Assembly: GCA_023014365.1 (NCBI GenBank)
Contig: JAEBUN010000073.1
Span: forward strand, 1-64,000
Source: Lepiota brunneoincarnata
Lineage: Eukaryota > Basidiomycota > Agaricomycetes > Agaricales > Agaricaceae
Direction of reading: 5' to 3'
Length of the DNA: 64,000 nt
The number at the start of each line of letters is the position of its first letter. Position 1 is the first letter of the stretch. Of this stretch, positions 1 through 10,675 are shown one piece after another. The notes under the pieces were generated by a model that did no database searches, was not told the DNA's origin, and saw nothing but the letters and a program-made list of their open reading frames with translations. The position numbers were made by a program, and so were the translations under genes.

Positions 1-690
1 CTTGGAATATCGACGGCGTGGGCGTTACTATTGGCGGCGTTTCGATGATCACTTTTTGCCGTTGCTGGCATAGGTGGCACGACTGCACATACCATGCTAC
101 GTCTCCTTCAACCTCCGGCCACCAGAACCTCTGCATTATAAGCTTAGTGGTCGCGTATATTCCTCTGTGCCCTAGGAAGTCGTGGCTGGCTCGCAACATA
201 TACATGCGCTGCTTCTTATCCACTACTAGCTGATGCTGACCGCTAGGATTCGTCCTATACAGCCCCCCATCGTCATCCAAGAAGAAATGCTCCACCATAT
301 GTTTAAGCTTACGCAGGTCCGGTTCATCCAAGCCTTCAGCTGCGATACTGCTCCCTGTTTCAGGTATTCCCTGATTTTGGGTATTCTTTCATCCTGCATA
401 CGCGCTGTATCCGTTCTACACGACTCATCATATACTTCCTCTATCTCGATTGACTTTTCCTCTTCAAAATCTGGCACTAGCCTGACATCGGTTATTAAGC
501 TTAGTACTTGTCGATGGTTTTCCGGGAAAGCCGGGTTTTCTATAACCCTAAGCTTAGCCTGCTGTTCGTCTAAAGATTCTTCCCGAGCTTGATCCAGCTC
601 ATACTCAAAGTCATACACATCGCGCGCCAAAACCTGGTTGAATCCGGAGCGACTGTCGATTTCACCACAGAAGGCTTCCAAGGGCAACGG
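1..690 (-). pseudogene. Gypsy integrase N-terminal part (HHCC zinc-binding)
   Basis: The minus strand of 690-226 reads through the tether between RNase H and integrase. After a frameshift near 300, the strand continues to position 1 with an HHCC zinc-binding domain: SHDFLGHRG, then RFWWPEV, then SCHLCQQRQK, typical of Ty3/gypsy integrases (pfam integrase H2C2). The catalytic DDE core lies beyond the left edge. A TAAGCTTA palindrome falls inside the zinc-binding domain (139-146), encoding Lys-Leu. The frameshift makes this a pseudogene fragment. Confidence 0.85.
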
Positions 691-711
691 ATCTGTAGCC
701 CCCGGATCTTC

Positions 712-2758
712 TTAAATTAACTCGAATTCTTCTCCCTCATCCTCCGATCCATCGTCGAAGCGACGGGCTGTCTCATCACCGGGACAGTATCGTCTCCTGG
801 ACAGTCCATCCGGTCCGAATGTCTTCCCTTCCTTGTGTACCAACGTGAAGTGGAACGACCTAATGAAGTCCACCCAACGGTTTACAGTAGCGTTCGGGAG
901 CTTCCCTGGGTTGTTTAACATCCCAAAGAGAAACTTCGCATCTGTTTCAACCACTAGGTTCCTCGATCCCCACAATAAATATTTCTCTTGTTCTAGCACC
1001 ATTCTCAAGCCACATAGCTCTCGCTTTGGCTGAGAGTATCTCTGCTGTCTTTCGTCTAATAATATGGACCCAAACTTCACATAATGTATTAGCTTAGTGT
1101 CTTCTTCATCTCTCTGATATATGTAGTATCCCACCGCCCTCCATGAAGTATCCACGGCGACTACTATGGGTTGTTTACTCGGAAATTCGGGGTTCCTGGT
1201 AGGGAAACAGCACTGAATCGCATCTTTCAGCTCTTGTTTGTGCCTTCCTTTTGTTTTCTCCCCATTCAAACTCTTGTCCCTTCTTAAGCTTTTCATATAG
1301 AGGTGCGGCAATGGCTATGAACTTCGGGATATGATTCCTACAGCGCGTAGCTGTTCCTAGAAAGCCCCTTAGTTCCGAGACATTCTCGCAATCCCCCCAT
1401 CTCAAAATCTTCCCAATTGTGTCTGTGGCAGGCAACCGTCCTTTATAAGAGCACTCAAAACCTACTACGGTGATTTCATCAGCGCAGATAGTCATCTTAG
1501 GCCCAGAGAAGGTTCCTCCTACGTATTTCGTCCTCTGTAGGATCCTATTGACTGTCTGCATGTGTTCCCATACAAATTTTCGGATCCCTGGGTTCTCTTT
1601 CAACGTCTCTTCAGTGCCATCTGGCAGCTCATATCTAGTTTTCGGTCCTCCGATGGGTACATCATCTATGTACGGCATCGTGTACTCTGGTATCTCATTT
1701 GCTAGGATCGCCGTTACATCCTCATGGAATATAGGCACCGAATTTGTCCATCCCAAGGGTAGCGTCACTAAGCGTAGCGCTCCAAAGGGTGTCTGGAACG
1801 TTGTCAAGTCCCGAGACGACTCAGCTAACAATCGCTCATCATATCCAACATACAGATCCAGAATGCCTCCACAGGCTCGTCCTGCAAAGTGCATTGCTAA
1901 ATCTTCCGTCGCTGGCGGCAGCCCTGAATGCGCTATGGTCGCTCTGTTCAGCGGCTCCAAGCTGTGTACGATTCTCAAGCTTTTTCCATCTTTCTTCACT
2001 ACACAGAACCATCTCGATCTATATGATAAATTCGACGGCCCATAGACACCCGCACTAACCTTCCTCTTCATGATAGGACAGACTTCATCATAGATCGCTG
2101 GCGGAATCGGAATGGGCTTCTCAACCCACGGAGTATGCTCTACCGTCGGTACCTCGATCGGCGGGAGGAAATCCTCCCTAAAACATCCCCTCTCCTCATC
2201 TGTCCACGCGAACGCCTTTTCGTGAACCATCATGATATGGTGCATCAGTTGTCTTTCTTCTGGCCATAAGGAATCTCCTGAGTGGGCCTCGTCTAGCTTA
2301 AGCTTACGCTCCTCGGTGTATCTGCCTGTTGGGGCAAACTCAGGGGGATGCGTGTTAAGCTTAACCATTTCTGCCAGTGGGTCCCCTTTTATTTCTCGTT
2401 TTATCCTAAATCTCTCCGGTAACTCGCCCAACACCGGCCTCACTTTTAAGGCGACTGGTTTATATTTCTTCCCAGCCAAGCATTGTACGGTATCCTCGTC
2501 ATCTTCTTCAGTTTCGACGATAGTTATTCCCTGAATCTCGGTACCCTGAGCGTTGGCGATGCGTCCTAGACACAATAACGCCGTTGCTTTATCTTCTTGT
2601 GGGAAGTCCTCGTCGCGTATGACTCGGCCAATGAACATTAGCTGTAGCTCGGCCTCTGAGAAGCTTCCTTTTGCTAAGCTTGGTGTTTGCGCGACGACTG
2701 GACCCTTTTCATCATCATAGTCTATTATACAAGCCACCTCTCCTTGTTCCTCAGTCAA
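712..2758 (-). pseudogene. Gypsy reverse transcriptase-RNase H (copy A)
   Basis: The longer frame (2758-1175) carries a reverse transcriptase: an N-terminal segment, PIPIPPAIYDEV, the fingers and palm with YRSRWFCVVKKDGKS and LDLYVGYDERLL, and the catalytic YIDD box in MPYIDDVPIGG. A frameshift between about 1175 and 1311 moves the reading to the RNase H part (1311-712). That part begins IVVAVDTSWRAVGYYIY and includes the RELCGL and VVETDAKFL motifs that supply acidic catalytic residues. It ends in an acidic tail before a stop at 712-714. In an active element this would copy the genomic RNA in virus-like particles. Confidence 0.9.
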
Positions 2759-4660
2759 TTCATCGAGGTTTCTTGGAAATTTTGACTGTTTTCTCTAAGC
2801 TTAGGAGGATTACACACTCCCCGAGCATAAGTTGGTAACACAGCCCTTTCTCTGGTATTTGGGTCCGTAACAACCAAGGTTTGCTCGCCACTGGCGCTAT
2901 TCCTGACTTCGCTAGCCGTCATTACATCAAACGGTTGGCCCAGCAATATTCGATAAGCAGGGTTGCGAACGATGTGTACTTGCAAATAGATCGTGACTCT
3001 CCCGCAGGTGAAGCCCACATTCTTCGCTAGGCCACAAGTCTTCTCAACCTGTCCATTCGCGCTCTGCAAATTGATCGTGGTATCTGGGTCCCAAGAGACT
3101 TGACACGCAATCGCCGCCTCCTGACTCATGGATACGATCTGCGACCCATTATCAAGGCCTCTCCCTGTCGAATCCCATTTATCAGAGTCGGAACTACTCT
3201 CAACGGTTCGAATTCTTTGGCAATAAACACCTGCCGTCCCCTGTCTCGTCTGGGAAGTGATTCCAGGTACTGCATGATTGGATCCTGAGCTACCCATGCT
3301 TGGGTTGCCGAGCCTTCTCGGAGCACCGTATCATACTTCAGAGGGCCGTCTGCCAGCTCCGTTATCATGACCTGTACCGGTCCACTATTAATCTCTATGT
3401 CTTCTGTGTCGTCGTCCGGGGGCCCAACTCCTGCTATTAAGCTTTGACTTGTGGGTACCCTTTTTCTCAGAATTCGCTCACTGTAAGCGATTCTGTATAG
3501 CGGTGATAATGCTAAGAGTTCCCCATGCGATATTGAGGCTTCTCGCTTCAATACCCTGCTGAGTACCTCCTCAACATCAACGTTCTTCTCTATAGGGGCC
3601 TGGTGCTTATACGCGGGCTCCTTTTTAGAGGGTTCCATCCTTCTGACGGGCAGCGGTGGTACCTCGACGACAGGGCGCAGTGGTTTAACATTTTTGTATG
3701 GTAGCTCCCCTGCCTCTGCACGCGTTGGTTTCTCCGTTGTCTGTTCTATTTCCTCATTCTCTGATTCTTCTGATCGCTCGGAATCTGACGAGTCCTCAGG
3801 AGTCTGTCCTCTGGCGAAGGCGACCTTCTTCTTCAGAGCCGGCTCCTTCCTCGAACCCTTTAGAAACCCGACTCCGAGTTCCAAGTCTTCGCGCCACTTC
3901 TGGTGTCCAAATACTGGCTTGCCGAGGGTTTACCACCCGTCAAACCACTAAGCTTAGTCTGTATCTGGGCCAATTGTTCGGCCAAAGAATGTATCTCGAC
4001 ATTATCATCCTTTTTGGTCATAAGCTTAAACTTTGGGACACTCCCAGCGTTAATGGCTGCTGTCTCCAACATTTCCATGCGTTGTTTCAGACGGCGGATC
4101 TCTTCCTCCGCTGGTGACCTTTGGTTTTCTGACCTCGGGAACGCTCTCTGCGCAAACACCGCTGGCCCTGGTACTTGTGGTATCTCAGGTCCAACCTCCG
4201 GAAGTTCTGGTATCTGAACGAAGAGTTGTCCCTTTGTCGCGTAGTACTTCGCCACTTTCTCTTTAATGGGCCCTTCTCCTCGAGGGATATTCGAGCCGTC
4301 TCCCATATATATTTTATTCCCTTCGACTCTAATTCGGCCGGCTTGTTTATCCGCCTCCATGTCCGGGCAGAATAGCCAGCTATGGCCTAATAACCAGCAG
4401 TAGAAACACTTTCGATCGGACAGCGACCCTGCCGGCCCACTCCCGGTGTTCCTCTGAGTATGATTATGGCCGAAATGGCTATGTCCGTCCTTTGCCAAAC
4501 TCTCTAGGTATGATTTCAAGGTATGCCCCTGGATATTCATGAGGTCCTTAAGCTCAGTGAGACCGCCTGCCATCTGCGAAACTTCATCCTGGAATTTCTG
4601 CTTTAGGCTTTGCAGCTCTCGCTTCGCTACAGGGTCGTAAGTCCCTGTTCCAGACGTCGC
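2755..4660 (-). pseudogene. Gypsy gag and protease (copy A, truncated)
   Basis: From 4573 to 3860 the minus strand encodes the C-terminal part of Gag, with one CCHC zinc knuckle (CFYCWLLGHSWLFC, CX2CX4HX4C). It is followed by a spacer rich in Glu, Pro and Lys (3884-3126) and the aspartic protease region (3297-2755). Compared with copy B, a 4-nt deletion near 3150-3160 frameshifts the protease, and its active-site motif reads DNG instead of DSG, so the protease is inactive. The N-terminal half of gag is missing at the 4663 junction. Confidence 0.85.
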
Positions 4661-4728
4661 GGGTTACGTGCCTTTATCATCCTCTCCACAGTCCCTGTTA
4701 AATCTCCCGTCTTCCATATAGCTGCAAG

Positions 4729-4852
4729 GCGTAAAAAGAAGGCAAAATCTAGTCAACCACAGCCTGGCCTTCGCGTCCAGGCCGCCATTCGCGACCCGTC
4801 TGCCCTTCAATTGCAGCCTCGCAGGCGCCCGGGCCAAGGCTCTAAGCGCTGA
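4729..4852 (+). pseudogene. ParB-like gene, orphan last exon
   Basis: The exon begins after the acceptor TTCCATATAG and encodes a basic tail (AARRKKKAKSSQPQPG, then PRRRPGQGSKR) up to the TGA at 4850-4852. The matching exon of the complete gene at 52129-57108 encodes a nearly identical tail, so the peptide has been kept with mostly conservative changes. The rest of the gene is absent here; gypsy copy A lies directly upstream. The basic tail could serve as a nuclear localisation signal. Confidence 0.6.
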
Positions 4853-5446
4853 GCTTTGGGTTTGTGCTCAAGAGGAAGCTGGGGGCGGTGGATTCTGGTG
4901 TGACACTTGTACCTTAACGTTAGATCACCATACCCAGTATCCTAAGCCCAACTATCAACCTATTCGTGCTCCAATTGACCCAAGCAATAAGACACGCTAA
5001 AATTGAGCATTCTGATCCCTGAATCACAACAGCCTCCTACAGGAACAACGTACCTGGATCCAAAGGTCGTTCAAGAACACCAGGATGATCGCTTGAACCA
5101 TAAGGGCCTCGCTGGCGGATATGAACCCCAAATTCTCATTGCGCTGGCAGCTGGAGCAATTCTCCATTGACGATTTACAATGCAGATAGACTAGCAACCT
5201 GCAAAGCATGCACGAATGGCTGCACTCCCCTCCCTTTGCCACCTAGACTCAGATGGAGCAGCATTCTTCCCTCATCGCGCGCTATTGCCATCAATGCGCC
5301 TCTGATCTCACACGCCAGTGCAGCCCAAGTGTCCACGCATTTCCAGATAGAATGCAAGTTTCAACATACATTCCATAAGGATATGGTATTGGCAGGCATG
5401 GATGGATGGTACTACCGTTGACTATTTCTGATACTATGGGAGCGAC
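4853..5446. repeat. 3' flank of the ParB element, no gene seen
   Basis: This is non-coding as far as I can see. 5250-5450 is closely similar to 28618-28800 and to the reverse complement of 51760-51935. The 5000-5240 part has a diverged partner at 14020-14140. Open frames on both strands in this block are short and I do not treat them as genes. Confidence 0.6.
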
Positions 5447-5590
5447 TACACACCCCCAATATGGCAGGCGTGCAATCACACACCCCCAATATGGCAGGCG
5501 TGCAACCACACACCCCCGATACGGCAGGCGTGCAACCACATACCCCCGATACGGCAGGCGTGCAACCACACACCCCCCATATGGCAGGCG
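5447..5590 (+). repeat. 30-bp minisatellite, about 4.8 copies
   Basis: A 30-bp unit built around CACACCCCCGATACGGCAGG recurs with exact 30-nt spacing (5461, 5491, 5521, 5551, 5581). About three units of the same satellite occur at 28806-28895 and, inverted, at 51655-51745. Copy number therefore varies between element copies. Confidence 0.9.
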
Positions 5591-5738
5591 CGTACACATT
5601 GACACGTACCTCGGCGCATTCCGCATATTATTATTCACTGCGCCAGCGAACTGATACGACAAATGGAGTGTTGAAATAGTATTTTATTTATAACCTGAGC
5701 ATGAACTTGATAAACCACATAACATATCATAGACTTAC

Positions 5739-5915
5739 CTGATTCGCGGCTTGTGGGATCTCTTCGGGGTGGTTTCTTTTTGTCCCAGACGGAGTGGGGT
5801 TTTCGCCGCTTTGTAAAACGTTCAAGTCCGTGGCAATTCGAGCGCTTGGGGCTTCATTAACGCTGGACTGCGCTCCAGCAGTCCCTGTAAGGGCGGTGGT
5901 ATCTGACCAGGACAT
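5739..5915 (-). pseudogene. ParB-like gene, orphan exon 1
   Basis: The minus strand from ATG at 5913-5915 encodes 59 codons beginning MSWSDTTALTG and ending EEIPQAANQ, followed by a good donor (GTAAGT). It differs by only a few substitutions from exon 1 of the complete gene at 56932-57108. Sequence to the left (5730 downward) is unrelated to the rest of that gene, so only exon 1 survives. It faces away from the TET/JBP-like gene. Confidence 0.75.
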
Positions 5916-6914
5916 GCTATTTAGCTGACATCATACTAGCTCTTGCTACCACTTCCCACCTAGTTTACGTCGCTCCGCCGGGGTCATCTTGCGGTGGGGG
6001 TGTCCGGACGATGAGGTCGACGACGCGGCCATCGAACTCTGTATAGGTACCGTCATCATTTTCATGCTTCAACAGCGCTCACAGAAAACGACCTGTTCCA
6101 ACATACCTCGTTGGCCTGCGCGATGGGGTGGCCCTGCTTGCGTTCGAATTGGCGTGAGCTTGAGCTGCTTGCATTCTTGGAGGGTCCCGAGTTCGATTTC
6201 ATGATTTGTTGAGGCATGGCGTTGGTTGTCGGTGGACTGGGGCTGGATGATTCTGTATGGGCAAGTGTATATGGTGTGCAAGGACCACTGCTGGCTCACC
6301 GTTTTATACCTTTCGATCCAACCGCTGACACGCCCAAACGTAAAAGCGGACAACTACTGTCCAGGGACTGGAATAGAATCGACTATTGGAGACATTCATT
6401 TCAGAGGTAGTAGACTGGAATGCAGTAGGCATGTGTTCGCGAGACACTGGTTCCATTGTTTACTTTTACCCTAAATCCAATCACAGTGTATTTGCTCAGA
6501 CGATCTGCTTCTCCTAATCATGGGCTCTCTGTCTCGTATATATGTGCTGCATTTGTGTGCAGCACACTGAAGCTCCCCAAACTTGATACCGACGCGTCGG
6601 GCAATCACTGGGCGTTTCACATCCCTGGCCCCACGTGCCTGGCCCCTCGCCATCCTTCTCCATTGGACATTCGTCCCTGTTCACAACGCCTCCGTCAGTG
6701 TCTTCAACCAGTAGTTTCAAACGTCCGCGAGCCGAGTTGCACTCCACGCATGCCGCCGTATGTATACGGCAAGGGTCGACACCCAACCCAAATATGGCAA
6801 TAGTGGAAGATCCGACTATGCCCCTGCGCCACGCCCGCCATCGCCTGCCTCTCCATTCTCTTAGTTGAGTTGTCCCACTCCCCATCGTACAAGACCTACC
6901 CCACTCCAGGTTTC

Positions 6915-6930
6915 CAATTGGGCGGGAAAA
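6915..6930. promoter_or_regulatory. E2F/MBF-like site
   Basis: CAATTGGGCGGGAAAA contains GGGCGGGAAA, the reverse complement of the E2F/MBF consensus TTTSSCGC. The second copy of the block has the same sequence at about 58108-58123. It sits about 1.2 kb upstream of the dioxygenase ATG. Confidence 0.4.
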
Positions 6931-7440
6931 CTGGTCGGTGGATCGGACCCCCCGCAGGGTCGGACCCGATCGCATGGCTATTAAGAACCCTTGTCGCACC
7001 GAACTTGAGTGTTAACACCCTTCATCTTTAGTCCCCCCGAAACACCTCGTCACAACCCCCGCCCAGTACGCATGGCAGTGCTGGAAAAATTGAATGTGGA
7101 TTGCAGGGTAGCCTGGGCGTTGTTGTCGTATCTAGAGAGACCTCCAAGCGGTGTCTGCGCTGGAACCGTTACATGAATATGTATTGTGTGGGTTTTCAAA
7201 CGGTGAGCATTAGTAGAGGTCGGGTTGTTCCCCTGTGTTGAGCAACTCATGAAATCCAGGAGGATGCTGATGGAGGGGTGATCGGTGAGTAAGTTGGTTA
7301 TTGCGAAATTGAGTATTGCGGCAGATATGGTAAGGGTCGACACTCGGCCCGGATATAGCAAGTGTCTCCTTCAGCATCCCCCCAGGCCCAAGGCCTCTCC
7401 ATGCTCCCCATCCTGCAAGACCTGCCCCTCTCTGCTGTTC

Positions 7441-7475
7441 CAATTGGGCGGGAAAACCGGTCAGTGCGCGGGAAA
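7441..7475. promoter_or_regulatory. Paired E2F/MBF-like sites
   Basis: CAATTGGGCGGGAAAA at 7441-7456 is followed after about 10 nt by GCGCGGGAAA, so two E2F/MBF-like matches lie within 35 bp. A TTTAAAACCC sequence follows at about 7498-7507. The right copy of the block keeps the arrangement at about 58634-58668. Confidence 0.45.
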
Positions 7476-7617
7476 CCTTGCAGGGTCGTTGCATTGCTTT
7501 AAAACCCTCGGCGCATCGTCATGCTGGGCGCTAAGCCTCTTCGCCTTCTGTCCCACCTGCCACCTTGGCTCTCTTTCCTGGGCCCCCTGTCTGCTCGGTT
7601 CTCACGACAGCGCTGGG

Positions 7618-7656
7618 GCTTGGATCCTTCCACATGCGCAGTGGGTGGATCCAAGC
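7618..7656. repeat. 10-bp perfect inverted repeat, 19-nt loop
   Basis: GCTTGGATCC (7618-7627) and GGATCCAAGC (7647-7656) can form a hairpin with a 19-nt loop. The structure is conserved in the other copy of the block at 58811-58849. It lies between the E2F-like sites and the dioxygenase start. Confidence 0.7.
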
Positions 7657-8136
7657 TCCAGTCTAGGGTATGTTTCTGTCTGGTTCTTGTTTGCTCTCAC
7701 CTTTCCCGGGACTTTTCTAGGCAGGTTGGATACAGGAGGATGTCTATGGGTGTTTAGGACATGATTGGATTGATTTTTCGAGTGTTTTATCTTTCAAAAA
7801 TTCCTGAGCGCTGCACCAGCGCATCTCACTCCGGAGTCTGAGAATTTTACACCCACTTTTTGATGCATATTTTTTCGCTTGTTGACCTCTTGTGCTTCGG
7901 CTACTTGGTTTGTACCTGATGTATGAAAAAAAGGACTTGGTGTTTTCTTTTACATATGAATTGATTAGGGATTCAGCATTCAAGTTGATAAAGACTTTAG
8001 GGCAGGTCAACTGGATTGAATGGCCAAGCATTGTGCCCAAATCTGCCAAGGCAATAAATAGTTTTACCTAGTCCAATCTTGAGTAAACAAGCCCTGCTTG
8101 CTCCTCCTTAGCCCAGCAACCAAGCAACTGGAAAAA

Positions 8137-9721
8137 ATGCCCAAGGGAAAGTCCTCTAGCCAAGAAAAAGCTCAAAAGGGAAGCAAGGTAGGTGTTTGTG
8201 CAACATGTTTTGACCTTTGGGGCTTTGACTGAACCCCCTGGGCAGCTTGCTGAAGGAGGCCAGAAAATCCCAAGGCCTCCAGCTGGCTTGCATCTAATGA
8301 AAAATGCCTTGTGTAGCAACACCAACAGACATAGAAGCCCTAAAGTCCGGCTTGGAGAGACCCTGAGACAGGCAGAGTACAGAGTCCAGGAATTCTTGCT
8401 TTATGCAGACAAGTACCGGCTGCCTTTTACCCATGAAGATTTGAAGGCCCAAAATGGTCGCTCGGATAAAATATGGGCCAAGATGGACGCCATTTGCGAC
8501 AAGGAACTGGGACCTAACCAGCCTAGCCGCCCCTTCTCCGCTCAATACTTTGACAAGGACGGCAAACCACTCTTCTTTTACTTTGGGGTGAGGAGGAGAG
8601 ATGACCGGGTGGGTTGACTAGCATAGCAGATCCTGTGAACACATTTGCTTACTGGGGAATCAGGAAATCAAACAGTTCCTTGACCTGGGTGGAGACCCTT
8701 CAGTTCAATACCAAGGTAAGACAGCACCGGACATGCATGGCAGCAACCTGGTTGAGGATGGGATAGGGGTAAGTGGCCTCTTTAGTCTTATATGAGTTAT
8801 TAAATGTTAGCAGGACCAGTTAGCTAAGGCCTACCAGCATGCTACACAGGAGCTCTGTGCCATGGTGAAGCCAAAGCCATGCACCAGCTCAGACAAGAGG
8901 CACAAATCCGGGGACACAGACGGCCATGTGTTGAGTTACCCCATTCAAGGGTCAAGTGAACTAGGCAAGGAGAGCACAGGGATACTCCACCTTGTTCAAG
9001 GATGGATACAGCAGGGCCAAAGAGAGCGGGTGAGTGCCGCAGCTCCATCCAACAACGTATATATATGATCTTGAACATATATTAGGGCCTGTACCTCTCA
9101 GAACCCATGTCAAGGAGTGGAACAGCAGTAGGAGCGGTAGCTGGCTACTACTTTGAGACGAGCCCGGTGGCCAAGATTTTGGCCATCATGTTCAAGGCAA
9201 CTTTCCCGACCATGTATGCGCAGTACGAGAAAGCTTTTGAGGCAGGAACCTGGTTCCAGGATCGAAGGGACCCGGGACCTTGGCTTGGAAGAGCCATCAT
9301 ATACAAGCTCCAAGGGGATCTGCATGTGGATGACAAGGACTTTGGGCCAGCAGCATGTTTTCCATGTGGCAATTTCATAGGGGGGGAGATGTGCATTCCC
9401 CAATTTGGGGCCAAATTCTCGTCTGTAACCCACCTACCTTGCTCTCCCCATCCCCTTTCTAATACCTTGATCCTCATCAGGTATCTTCCAGGGCATGTCT
9501 GTCTCTTTGAGTCAGCAGACATCTGGCACAAAGTCTGTCTCTACCAACCACTTTTGCACAACCCTTCAATACCTTCCCTAACCCCAGGAAGAATTTCCAC
9601 TGTCTTTTTCTTCCCTGAAGCCAGCTATGAGATTCTCAAGGACAAAGAGAAGGAGTGGGGGTTAAGGACAAATTATGGAAAAGGGGGAAGCCTAAAGGAC
9701 AAGCTCATCTGTAAGAGGTAA
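8137..9721 (+). CDS. TET/JBP-like 2-oxoglutarate/Fe(II) dioxygenase
   Basis: My model has exons 8137-8187, 8246-8608, 8664-8768, 8814-9029, 9086-9420 and 9481-9721. All are open with compatible phases and give 436 aa. Introns are 45-60 nt with GT..AG ends; the fifth is in frame with no stop, so its removal is less certain. The catalytic double-stranded beta-helix is in the last two exons: H325-x-D327 in GDLHVDDKD, then GGEMCIPQ, then H373 in YLPGHVCLFESADIWHKV, and R394 in PGRISTVFFFP, which would bind 2-oxoglutarate. This HxD..H..R layout and the surrounding residues resemble basidiomycete TET/JBP proteins, which oxidise 5-methylpyrimidines in DNA. All key residues are present, so it may be active. 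It is transcribed away from ParB exon 1. A non-DNA-modifying 2OG enzyme is the main alternative. Confidence 0.8.
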
Positions 9722-9983
9722 ATTAGCTCTTAGGCTGTTGTAGGGACCTGTTCTCTTGAGAGAACTAAGCTGAGGCATGTACATGTAAAGCTACAGTTAG
9801 TCAAAGAGGCAGGGAGGTTCTCAATAGTGGGGGTGTAGTGAAAGTGTCACATTAGCAACAAAATGATACAAAAGAGTGCAACCAGTGAAACGGTTGCTGG
9901 GCTCGTCTTCTCGACCTCGTAAAACTGGGTACAAGTACAACTCCAGTTGAGTGAGGGACTTTAGAAAGAGAGAGTGTGTGTGT
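9722..9983. repeat. Intergenic with dispersed hairpin repeat
   Basis: No gene is seen. Around 9873-9905 a sequence with GCAACC..GGTTGC arms resembles better-preserved copies at about 11160 and 59892. This suggests a remnant of the same dispersed element downstream of the dioxygenase gene. Confidence 0.4.
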
Positions 9984-10472
9984 AGAGGTGGGCAAGTGGC
10001 TATGCCTGCAACGACCGCCCTACGCCGCCTCTCGTAGGACTCGGAACCCGAACCCGAAAACTCGGATCAAAAGTCTCGGAGTGCGCACATTATGGCAGGT
10101 AGCACAATTTCGACAGCATCCCCATTCCATCTCTGTCCTTTCATTCAAGTATTTTCTCTCCGTTTCCATTCCTTTCCCCAAGCGTCACTGTAGAGTAAAA
10201 CTTCTCCCTTCTTATAGGCCTCTATATGCCTCGCAGACCACTACTTAATAATTATCTTTCATCTTTCCTAATCCTCTCCTCACGTGGCTACGAAATTTTC
10301 AGATTTCATCCCTTGTTTCACCTTCTCCGTCTCGCACGTAGCTTAGATCTATTTTCCCCTAATTTTCTCATCGCTTTCGAGCATAGGAAAAGATTATAAC
10401 ATAGTACATATGTTTGTATATAAGTAGCAGGCCCCGGAGACTTGTTCTCCAGTCAATATACGACCCATAAAT

Positions 10473-10512
<40 letters not shown>

Positions 10513-10640
10513 ATGATTTATCTCTCCCAGCTTCGCCCATGGGTTCATTATCAGCTTCACCCTGAGTTCCCCATCCCAAACCTGCAAGAGGTGACTTGCG
10601 GTAGCCATTACCCGTGCAGCCATGCATCCCCTTATACACG
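9984..10640 (+). mobile_element. Solo LTR-like sequence (TGTAGAGGTGG family)
   Basis: It starts TGTAGAGGTGGGCAAG, as do sequences at 11641 and about 47040. It contains TATATAAG (10417-10424), followed by a GGAGA-N5-TCTCC hairpin (10436-10450), then TCAATATACGACCC and a (TC)n run at 10478-10507. The region near 10020-10100 matches 47100-47170. This is the architecture of an LTR with promoter. The exact right boundary is not visible. Confidence 0.5.
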
Positions 10641-10675
10641 GGGTGGAGCTAGGGAGGTCGAGTTCTGGATACCGA

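Larger units (their letters stand above)
1..4663 (-). mobile_element. Ty3/gypsy retrotransposon copy A, internal fragment
   Basis: On the minus strand, reading from 4663 down to 1, the order is gag with a zinc knuckle, protease, reverse transcriptase, RNase H and integrase zinc-binding domain, which is the Ty3/gypsy order. The left edge of the window cuts the element inside the integrase. At about 4663 the similarity to copy B (position 26905) stops abruptly inside gag, and the sequence becomes the last intron and exon of a ParB-like gene. Neither LTR is in view. Several frameshifts and a damaged protease motif indicate a dead copy. The palindrome TAAGCTTA occurs nine times here. Confidence 0.93.
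4665..5650 (+). repeat. Fragment of ParB-element 3' end and flank
   Basis: This stretch matches the reverse complement of about 51660-52312. It starts with the last intron and exon of the ParB-like gene (4729-4852) and continues into the 3' flank with a 30-bp minisatellite. The same flank is found at 28618-28920. A diverged relative lies at 13682-14140, in the opposite orientation to this one. Its left boundary is the breakpoint with gypsy copy A. Confidence 0.8.
5916..8136. promoter_or_regulatory. Shared upstream region between ParB-like and TET/JBP-like genes
   Basis: This 2.2 kb separates two divergent start codons (5915 minus, 8137 plus) and recurs almost unchanged at 57109-59329. It contains two diverged direct sub-repeats (about 6760-7030 and 7310-7540). 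Each has CAATTGGGCGGGAAAA followed 50-60 nt later by an A/T-rich TATTAAGAACCC or TTTAAAACCC sequence. Several open frames run through it in many frames, with no codon structure or domain, so I regard it as non-coding regulatory sequence. Long non-coding transcripts or very short exons cannot be excluded. Confidence 0.55.
5731..8190. repeat. Direct repeat, left copy (partner 56924-59383)
   Basis: This 2.46 kb block matches 56924-59383 at a constant offset of 51193, so I see no net indel. The sequence is almost identical until exon 1 of the dioxygenase gene; beyond 8160 the two diverge, and similarity ends at about 8230/59424. It spans ParB exon 1 (minus), the intergenic region and TET/JBP exon 1 (plus). 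Its left boundary falls at the first intron of the ParB-like gene. Confidence 0.95.

Noticed and set aside
4853..5000. Open frame with a CxxC motif (GFWCDTCTL) continuing past the ParB stop, also at 52000-52130
   Set aside because: It is out of frame with the ParB last exon that has proper splice signals and a stop. Conservation there can be explained by the exon on the other frame and by recent duplication.
5447..5590. CRISPR-like array
   Set aside because: Units are contiguous 30-bp repeats without unique spacers, in a eukaryotic context. It is a minisatellite.
6514..6999. Long open frames in the 2.2 kb block, identical in both copies (also 7210-7764 and 57707-58192)
   Set aside because: Identity merely reflects a very recent duplication. 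Frames are open on several strands at once, with no domain, start context or intron signals.
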